NCBI GenBank assembly: GCA_900642245.1
Contig: CAAAJI010000065.1
Span: 107,726 to 124,652 of the forward strand
DNA from: Fragilaria radians
Lineage: Eukaryota > Bacillariophyta > Fragilariophyceae > Fragilariales > Fragilariaceae
Direction of reading: 5' to 3'
DNA: 16,927 nucleotides
Made by a program: the position numbers and the translations under genes. A model generated the notes under the pieces. That model made no database searches and was not told where the DNA came from. It saw only the letters and a list, made by a program, of their open reading frames with translations. Of this stretch, positions 8,564 to 16,927 are shown one piece after another (positions within the stretch are counted from its first letter, which is position 1; every line of letters starts with the position of its first letter).

Positions 8564-11500
8564 TTAATATCGGCTCTTCTTGATTGTTGCACCCCTCTCT
8601 TTCCGATAATCATCTACTCGTCGCTTACGGCGTTCCTTTTCAATGCTCTGTTTGACCATCTTTCTTTTGGCGGCAACTTCTGGCATTGAGACTCTTTCTG
8701 TTGCGATCTTGCTTTTTCTTTGTTCATGCTTTTGTCTGAATTTAAGTTTCACGTTTGATAAAGCTACCACATAATCGTGCTCGCAGCTTTCCTCTAGCAA
8801 TGAAAGAACTTCTTGCGCTAAATTTGATTCCTCTGAAAATCTTTCTGACCCAAGATTATCTTTGTCGCCTGCAGCTTCAATTGTTGATCGAAATAGAGGT
8901 TCTATGATAAGTTCAAGGTATGGACGAATCATTTGTGAACCCGCAGAATGGCAAAAAGCTGCAAAGCATTTAAAAATAGATTTTCTTCTACTCGTTCCTT
9001 TCCATTTTGCTATGGTTGATAATCGCGTCAAAAGCCACTTTACTGGCTCTTTTCCTTCACTCTCCCCTGCTGCATAGCATAATTGTGGGTTGTGGTACAT
9101 AGCCCGAACAAGCCAAGAAAGTGATGCGATAGCCAGATCAGAAAGTTCAGATGAAATGTTTGCTTCTTCTTGGTCTAGCTGACTGCAAAAACTTGAAGCG
9201 AGTCGATAAAGCGAAGTATTCTTCCGAAGAAATTGGGGACAGCTAACTTCCTCTTCGAGAAAAGTCTGGGGATCATACTCCTTCAACTGATCTCGAATAA
9301 TGCGAGAGGAAATCAATTTGACCCATAAGTGAGGGTGAGATAGTTCTAACATTATCAAATCCCAAATATCATTCTCTTCACTTATTTTCAATGAATATAG
9401 GCGCCAAACCTTTTCAAAACTTTTTAGAGCATAGTAGTGTTGTTCCCAATCTTCAATTCTAGATTCAAGACTAGATTGTAAGCATCCAAACATCGATAAG
9501 ATGCATTCTGTTTGAGATGGGAAGTCCTTTCGACCCTGAGCAAAAATGCCGAAGAGCTGTAATGAAGCTTGAATGAGAGATTTATTGCTATCCTTGTGCC
9601 ATCGAATTGCATAGTCATACAACGCTAAAGCACAATTTTTAGAAACACGTCGAATCAGGTTTAACAGAGACTGAGACACTAATTCTCGACAAATCTCAGC
9701 ATCATCATTCACCAATTGAAGAACAAGGGGGAGAAATATTATTTGCACTTGTTCATCAAGCAGACCAATAGGAAATCGATCAATGAGCAAAGATACAAGA
9801 CGAATAGCTGATACCCGACCCTCTTTATGCTCGTATTTCAAATTCAGCAAAACTTGCCTTAAGTGCTGTTCAAAACGTGTTTTTGAAAGCGGGTATTCAA
9901 TAAGGAAGAGAGAAAAAATATTGCAGCATTGCTGGATTTGAAGTTAGCGACGTTTCCACTAATCTACAATAAAACGAATGAACTTACCGAACGAAAGCTC
10001 TCCTTATGACTACGCACAGAAAGATCAAGAATTTGTTCCATCAAATCATAGAACTCAGGCGACGCAAAGCGCTGTTGAACTAGAAGGTTGACAAGTTCGA
10101 TGGAAGCATTTGAATCATTGCAACTTAGCAATGACTCTCTTAAAAATGACACAAGAACTATCATTTGTTCCTCTGACATTGACAATACTGACTTCCGAAG
10201 TTTCTCTTTCTTCATTTGAGCTGGTAAGTGTTGCTTAGCTCCGGCAGCTTTGATCAACGCCACCAGTGCACTCAAGCAAGACTGCATCATTTCTTCATTT
10301 GTACCTACACTGGCCTCACCCTCCGAAAGAATGTGAATGATCTTTGTTGATAAAGGAAGCAACACTTCTCGGGAAGGAAGTACACCCTTCTTGAGGATTA
10401 AGGCAAGGCAACGGATCGACATTGCGATAACCGAGGTTTCACGACTCTGATCGACGCATTTGGTCAACAAGGAGAGAAAAGGCTTTAATCTCGATATGAA
10501 TTCCGCGCCAAAGGGCAGACTTTGGCTTTTAACCGCCGTCCACAATAAATTTAATGCGAATTCAGTTGCACATCCTATTGCTTGACTATTCCACATTCCA
10601 TGCTCCCTTTGTTCAAGTCTTGAAGTACCAGTAAGCTTCGGCGCTTGTGATCCATCAAGGACAGTGATCAACTTAGCTTGATCAGTTATTTTATTCAATT
10701 GGGCATCTTTTATATTTTGTGGACCTGATAATGTCGATGGTTGCCAAACAATCACAGAGTGGTCATTGTCGGAGATTTTTTTTACATCATGAAATAATCG
10801 CGCTTGTGCATTTGAATATTCCATTAGAGGATATATGGTCGCATATGAGAGTTCTAAAACTTCTTCAAAGCGAGCTGATTGGTTATGGGAAAGCCCAGTG
10901 ACAACCCGAGTAAGACATTCCTTGATTTTTTGGACAAATTTTGGAGGAATGCTTTCTTGCTTGAGCTTTTCGAAAAAAGGATTGACCACATCATGTATCG
11001 AGCTGCGAGATTGTTCTAAATTCAGATTTATCTTCTCTGAAGGCTTGAAGGTAAGAAGTTGGCATATCATTTCCACGGAATCAAGATACTTCGATCCTGA
11101 CGCTTCTTTCACCAATTGTTTGCGTGATCCATCACTATCACGACGGTCTGATGCCACCCCAAATATATCTTGAAAAATAAAGTCCATCATAGCAGGAATG
11201 CACTTATCAAATTCTAGTCTACTCGAAACGTCGCTTGACTGATTCATTTCCTTTGACAATTGGAACAGAATCTGGTGCAAGGTTGCGCTACGAACATGAA
11301 GCTGATATCCTTCAGTAAGAGATAAGGCAAGGGATCTGAAAATCTCAGATAAATGAAGTGGTCCCACTTCAATGACTGTAGCAGCTAAGGCCTTTCGTGC
11401 GAGCTCACGAACGTTTGATTCTCTGTTCTTCAAGGCGTCACATATAATAGCTAATAAGCGAGGAAAGCGCTTCTCGAAGTAATGTGACGGGAATTTCTTC

Positions 11501-14500
11501 ATCAATTTAACTAGAGCCAGAAATATATTCGGACGTAAAAGCTTTATTGATTTTCCTGATGAACCTTTTTTTTCATTCGTCATTAATTGCTCTACTTTTG
11601 GAATAATACGCTTTTCTAGGGCTCGCCATACTGCAGTTTCTCTATATTCAGATGTATCTTTTTCAAGCAAGTCAAAGTGACATGCATCCAGAATAGAACA
11701 GATCATGGCGATGATAAGCCTCTCTTGATTGGGGTGGCGATCGACTTGATTCAAAGCTGTCCAAAGAACAGTATGGTACTTGCTCCAGGAAAGCTGTCTA
11801 ACCAAAGCACCAACTGTCACAATGCATTCTTGGGCAAGAACTTCATCTAATTTAGAGTCATATTCATAAATCGGATGAGTTACAAGGGGTAGAAGAACAG
11901 CTGTTATCGAAGTCACAGATAAGAATTCATTCGACTTTTCAATATCATTCAATTTAGTTCTCAGCCTCTGCATAGCACGACCTCTTCGATGAAATTGCAC
12001 ATGCAAGGCATTCATGAAAAAATCTAGGTCGGGATTATCTTCGCATGCAAGGATATGTAAGTCACCGTGAAGGTTGACTGACTCGTTACCAGCATAGGCC
12101 TTGGAAATATCAGCAATGAGGGTTAGTCCATGACGTTTTATTTGTTCATTGGAATTTCGTAGAGCACTTCTCGCTCCAGGAATAACGCAGCTTTCGATGA
12201 GCTTTGACCATGCTGATGAGGAATGAGAACCTTGATGTGATGTTTCTTGACAGGAAGTAAATATCAAAGAGCGGAGGGCTTTGTTTGCAGAACGACTTAA
12301 GACCAAATCGTTTTGCTGTAAAAGGGTTAAACAGGAATAGATGATTGGACTCAAATATTTAAGACTGTTATCTGATAAAGCATCTTGACACAGATATGAA
12401 TTCCAATATCTCGGACTAGTTGGGTCCTGTAGACACGAGAGTACAGGTAAGACACGATCATAGTCCACTTCGTCAACGCGTCTGCTGTTTGTCGCAAAGA
12501 TATCTTGAAGTGTAATTGTAACAAGATCCAAGGTGGCATAATCAGTGTTGCATTTTGATACTGTTCGCATTGTTGCCAACATTTCTTGTCTAGCGAGAGG
12601 GGGAAGCCGATTCCATGTTTCATAACTTAAAATTTTTGAAAGTGAAAAAAAATGCGAAACGGCAGTTGCAGAGTCAACTTTATCTAGAAGTGCTGAGACG
12701 ATTCTCATCAAATTTACGAGTTCATCGCTGTGGATTCGCAGGTTACTGATAAAGCCAACTAAAAGAGATGTCAGCGTGTTGTATACTTCAGTTTGAGAAT
12801 CTTCTATTTCAGCATCTGAAGGATTTATTCTGCCTTCCTTCATGGCCTGAGACACAAGTCGAAGAACTTGTAGCTCTTTTGGAAATGTTGATCCAGTCTT
12901 CGCACCTTTATTGAATTTTCTTTCGTGCGATCCTTCCTCGCTGATACCACAAAATCGTAGCTGAAATTGATGCAAAAGAAGCATCACATGATTACTTATT
13001 AGATTAGAGCAATCACGGGAAGCAGCATTATCAGTTTCAGCAAAGTGGAGGAGATTGAGTACAAATTCAAGCGCTTTATCGAGTGCTTTGTCTTCCGTTG
13101 ACGGTCCTATGCACATAACGACACTTTTTACAACCTCTTGATGAAGAGACAAAAAGCAGATGTAACAAGGATGAGAAGAAAGGACAAGCAGAAGTTGCAG
13201 AATTAAAGGGCAGCTATTGCTTTTGGAAACCACATCAGGAAGAGACAGAACTGCATCTGATATACCATTCCATAAAGATTCCATTTGCAATGAAAAATCA
13301 ACAGAGCTGGCAAATTTATCCATCAAGACTCCAGCACAACGATAAGCTAGTGTCTTTAACGACCTTGATCGATGTGCAGTCCCAACTGTACAACCATTCA
13401 TCAACTCTTTGTCTTCGCTGACATTGCGATATACCATATCTAGCTCTGACGAAGGAGAATTCATTATACTGACCAAAATAGACATAAACGGCGGAACATA
13501 TTGAGAAAGCCCATGCCCAATTTGCGAGATGACACTCGAGAGGAGATTTAAAAAACCTTCGTGTCGCTGAATAGGAAAATCGCGTAGACAAAGACTTTTC
13601 GTGTGGTTTATGAGAGATATAATCTCTTCACGATATTCAATAACATGCATTCTTTCTGGTTGAATTTGGAACGACTTTGGAATGTAGTTGCGGATCATGA
13701 GATAAAATGTCGGAAATAATTCATCTCCCTCTAGCTGGGAGAGACACGAAATAATAGCTTTTCTTCTCGATTGTGGTGAATCCTTAGTCTTTGTTCCTCT
13801 AACAGAAGAAGAAGACAAGCGTCCAAATAGAATGCGTTGCAAAAGTGGGATAAGAGCTGGTCGGTGGTTAGGATCAATAACTTCTCCTTCTTTTGATATG
13901 TTCCAATCAAGTAAAGACTCGCGTAGCGCTCCTTGCTTTAACAAATTTAGCAACTTGTCTGCATACCCGTCAATATGGGGAATTCGAAAGTTAAGCAGAC
14001 ATGTAAGAGACGTGCTTGCGACAATTGGGTCTTGATGTGATAAATGTACTTGAAATATTGACGAAAGAAAGGATCGTTGGTATAGTTGATCACTACCTTT
14101 CACTGATGCAAATGCTTTTAAGAATGAAAGTAGTCGGCTTTGAAGTGTCCTTTGATTCAAATCTGTTTTGGTCCAGGTTCTAGATAGAATTTCATGGGGT
14201 GAGCTGAGAACACCATTTACGTCAAGCTCTAAAATAATAGCTTACCTTTCATATAGTTCCTCGAAAGGAATAGTCAATTCCCGAAGATCTGGGTCATTAT
14301 CATGAAAACAGTAGTATTGAAATTTGAGGAAATCAAAGAACATGGGAACTATTTGTCGGGAGTACTTAGCAGTGATTTCTGGTGCCGATTCGATAAGCTT
14401 CATAATCTCCTGAAATACACTTTCTCGATCAGTGCTTAAGAACGGCGATACGGACCCTTTTTCACTAAAAAGGTCAACTCGACGGCTGAACAGTGAAATA

Positions 14501-16927
14501 TCACGGCCACCACTTCTATCCCAAGCTAGACAAAGGCTCTGATAGGCTTCGGCGTCAAGATCGAAACTTTGTGCAGTGATATCCCCTTTTATGGTTGTAT
14601 CAGGATACAACACACTTCGGAGTGCACAACAAGTTGCTTCACATAATACTGCATGATGGGATTCAGAAAGTCCTCGCAAAACACGAGATGAGCTTACCCA
14701 CAATGAAGCGAATTTAATGTGAAAAATTCCAAGCATATGATTGGCTAGGGCTTCTGCATATAAGACAGGAAGTTTTCCCGACCTCCCAATGGCTTCCGCG
14801 CGAGTCAAAAGACTGGATATACCTCTCTCACTCTCTACTCCTACTGGAATACTTTCTATTTTCAATAAAGTCCCGATTAAGTCACATGATCCAGATAATC
14901 CTGATTGAAGACTTTCTGAAGATACAGCAAACGATTTCTCTTCATCAAGATCATCAGATAAATCTAGCTCGCTATGGTTAATAACATAGGGACGCCTTGG
15001 AAAGCTGTTGAGAATCTTCAAAGTATAGAGGCGAAGGAAATGACTTTCCATCCTCAAATTTGAAACTAGAAGGTCAAAAGCTTCGTTTGAATCTTCACAG
15101 ATAGGTAGTTTATAAAACTGAAGGATTCCGCACAAGGACGCCATAGATTTCGTTGTCCAAAGCGATGTGGGCTTAGATAAAACTAGTTTCCAGGCTGTTG
15201 AAGCACAGGTTTCAAGCATTTTTTTCAACCAAGGTAAATTATGACTTTCCATTAAAGAAGAAACTCGTGAAAAGCACTCAATGAGAGCTGTCGATGCAAC
15301 TAGACTTTTCGATGACTCTCGTGGATCGTGACTAGCCATTAGAACTTTTAGATTTTTTATGATCCACTTAAGTGCTTTTCTTTCTTTCTCATAGGAATCG
15401 GTACATCGATTCAAGGAGCAAAGAAAAGGAATGCAACGAGAGCAATGGTTTAACTTTGCAATCACCAGATCGGTATCCTCTGAGTCAACTTCTAAAGTCT
15501 CACTTAAACATATGTTGAGTAACTGTTGACAAGTTTTTTCATCGCAAGCTAAATCTGTCTGTCCATTTATCATTGGGAACAAATTATCTTCTTCTCCCTC
15601 ACTCAAAGTACCTTGAAGATGAAATCGTGATACCAGGCGAAATATCATTCTCTTCGCAGTTTCTGGCTCTGATTGCCCGAAATTTGCCACTGATGCTGCA
15701 ATTAACGGAAACCCTATTTTTGTAGCTCTCATTTCACTGCAATCATCCAGATATCTCTCAATTATGAGTGTTGAGGGAAATGGACAAGAGCTCTTATCCA
15801 TAGCCTTTTTCAACAATAATTCCAATCTCAACTGAAAAAAGGAAGAATCTAGATTCGCGCTAGCAACGTAATTCCAAAGAGTGAAGAAAAGATTTAAAGA
15901 TAGGCTTGCAGTGGATGCTGATGAATTTTCAATACGTTCAATGTTTGTCAAGCTATCAACGACGCATGTCAAGATTTCAAATCGCTTCTTAGTTTGGTCA
16001 ATAGTTGTCAGATCGTCATCACATGCGAAAATGAAACCATTTCGGAATGTCATAATATCACGCGAAAGCGATATGGCACAAGCCAGTGAAGAGTCAAGAT
16101 CAGATGGATTCTCCTGCTGAGCTTTGCTAAGCAATCGACGTACAAAACGCTGAATCTCGTTTATAACTACATCCAAACCGGAGCCATTGCCCACGCTAAG
16201 ATGTCTAAATGTTTTCTTGAGAAAGATCGACGTAAGACTATGCATGCTATCGCTCAAGTCTTTTCCTAGGCTGAGAATATAATCAAGAACACATCGTAAT
16301 ATCATGGGCCCTTTCGAATGAAGATGACCTGTAACGCCTCTTGCGATTTCGAACAAAAAGGATGCCACACCGTCTATTGCATCTTCTTTGGCCCGTTTTA
16401 ATGCTTGAGATTGAGTTGTGGTTGATTTTGATATTGTCAGCGCCCTCAGAACACGTCTCAAATGTTGTTTCCTTACTTCATCTGATTTGAGGCGCCTAAC
16501 AACGGGAGCGAAAGTCTCGGCAGCTAAACGTCTTACTACTTCACGTTTGTGACCTAATGTTGGTCCATAAAACTTTCGCAGAGATTCTAAACAAGCTCCT
16601 TCCCCATCCGTGTTATTTTCTTTATGAAAACTTTCTGCATCGTGCTTCAAAATATACGACAATGTGCGAAAGGCAGATTCTAATATGGTAACATCCAAAG
16701 GGATGGGCTGTCTACCCGAATCGATGGGAGGTGGTGGAGGATTTATCAGATCTGTAATGATTCGTGGAAGAATTTGAGTGAATACAAAAGGATGTATCAA
16801 ACTTTGTAAATCTTTTGCCAACACAGCCAGTAGATGTAATACATCCGTAGTGGCAAGATTAACAACAAATATGGTATCCTGATTAAGCTCCTTAGTTGCC
16901 GAGATATAGGATTTTTCGTCAGGGCTA
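8564..16927 (-). CDS. UTP20: UTP20, U3 snoRNP/90S pre-ribosome HEAT-repeat protein (5' partial, three exons)
   Basis: The gene runs on the minus strand. Exon 1 spans 16927-14246, exon 2 spans 14179 (or 14203) to 9988, and exon 3 spans 9931-8564, ending in a stop. About 2,746 codons are visible. The human protein has 2,785 residues, and alignment from memory suggests that about 100 N-terminal residues lie beyond the window. UTP20 (DRIM) is a large nucleolar alpha-solenoid of HEAT-like repeats in the SSU processome, needed for early 18S rRNA processing. Landmarks in order are an N-terminal LAKDLQSLIHP block (about 16,790-16,825), an RLAAETFAPVVRRL block (about 16,500), HRPALIPLLQRILFGRL (about 13,810-13,860), NPDLDFFMNALHVQFHRR (about 11,980-12,050), LNLKYEHKEGR (about 9,815-9,850), NDDAEICR (about 9,700) and the basic C-terminus VAAKRKMVKQ (about 8,650-8,680). 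Each has a counterpart in order in animal UTP20. The frame is open to base 16926, so the GTG at 16824 is not the start. No disruption is seen. The ambiguity at intron 1 alters only eight residues. Confidence 0.95.
9932..9987 (-). other. UTP20 intron 2, 56 bases, GT-AG, phase 0
   Basis: On the minus strand, exon 2 ends TCG at 9988 and is followed by GTAAGTTC, a near-perfect donor. The acceptor is CCAG ending at 9932, with a branch-point-like CTAAC at 9947-9943. Reading through gives in-frame TAG and TAA stops. Splicing joins FRS to QCCNIFSLFLIEYP, which restores continuity with the conserved region found at the same place in animal UTP20 (there QC, then a YPL). Boundaries are therefore well supported. 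Confidence 0.88.
14180..14245 (-). other. UTP20 intron 1, 66 bases (or 42), GT-AG, phase 2
   Basis: Exon 1 ends GAAAG at 14246 and the donor GTAAGC starts at 14245. An in-frame TAA at 14244-14242 shows that coding cannot read through. Two acceptors keep the frame: TTCTCAG ending at 14204 (intron of 42 bases) and CTATCTAG ending at 14180 (66 bases). The acceptor-like TTTTAG ending at 14229 would give 17 bases and shift the frame. The longer form is drawn because 42 bases is near the lower size limit. Downstream codons (RTWTKTDLNQ) look coding in either case. Confidence 0.7.

Noticed and set aside
8453..8689. A 78-codon plus-strand frame with a hydrophobic stretch
   Set aside because: Its second half is the antisense of the conserved basic UTP20 C-terminus. 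The first half is A+T-rich 3' flank, and no promoter or homology supports it.
10719..11173. Plus-strand frames of 60 and 112 codons opposite UTP20
   Set aside because: They are antisense to conserved UTP20 coding sequence and show no independent motif, so they are treated as shadows.

Overview
The window reads as nuclear DNA of a eukaryotic alga, most likely a diatom or a related stramenopile. The reasons are GT-AG introns of about 40-70 bases inside a nucleolar ribosome-biogenesis gene, a bacterial-style signalling ATPase with helical repeats of a type expanded in diatoms, an Asn/Ser-rich type II membrane protein, and debris of a Ty1/copia retroelement. The DNA looks A+T-rich by eye. Species cannot be fixed from sequence alone, and the diatom assignment is an inference.

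Layout. (1) Positions 1-1825, plus strand: the 3' end of a large gene cut by the left edge. It holds only the C-terminal TPR-like part of a protein resembling the kinase-ATPase-TPR signalling family, and it stops where bacterial relatives usually continue into GAF and histidine-kinase domains. (2) 1826-4670: mostly unassigned DNA around one minus-strand open frame (2660-3199), which is probably coding but unrecognised. (3) 4671-6515, plus strand: an intact 614-codon intronless gene for a predicted type II (Golgi-like) membrane protein, possibly a glycosyltransferase. (4) 6516-8563: a 2-kb space between convergent genes, holding a decayed minus-strand copia integrase and several competing inverted repeats. 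(5) 8564-16927, minus strand: nearly all of UTP20, the giant HEAT-repeat component of the U3 snoRNP/90S pre-ribosome, in three exons with two short introns; roughly the first 100 residues lie beyond the right edge.

The genes do not form an operon or an evident functional cluster. They look like unrelated neighbours: signal transduction, secretory-pathway glycan chemistry and ribosome assembly. I found no tRNA, rRNA, CRISPR array or intact mobile element, and no convincing new multi-gene system. The points most worth following are the apparent absence of a histidine kinase in the first gene, the orphan membrane protein, the unassigned minus-strand frame, and the two competing, frame-neutral acceptors of UTP20 intron 1.
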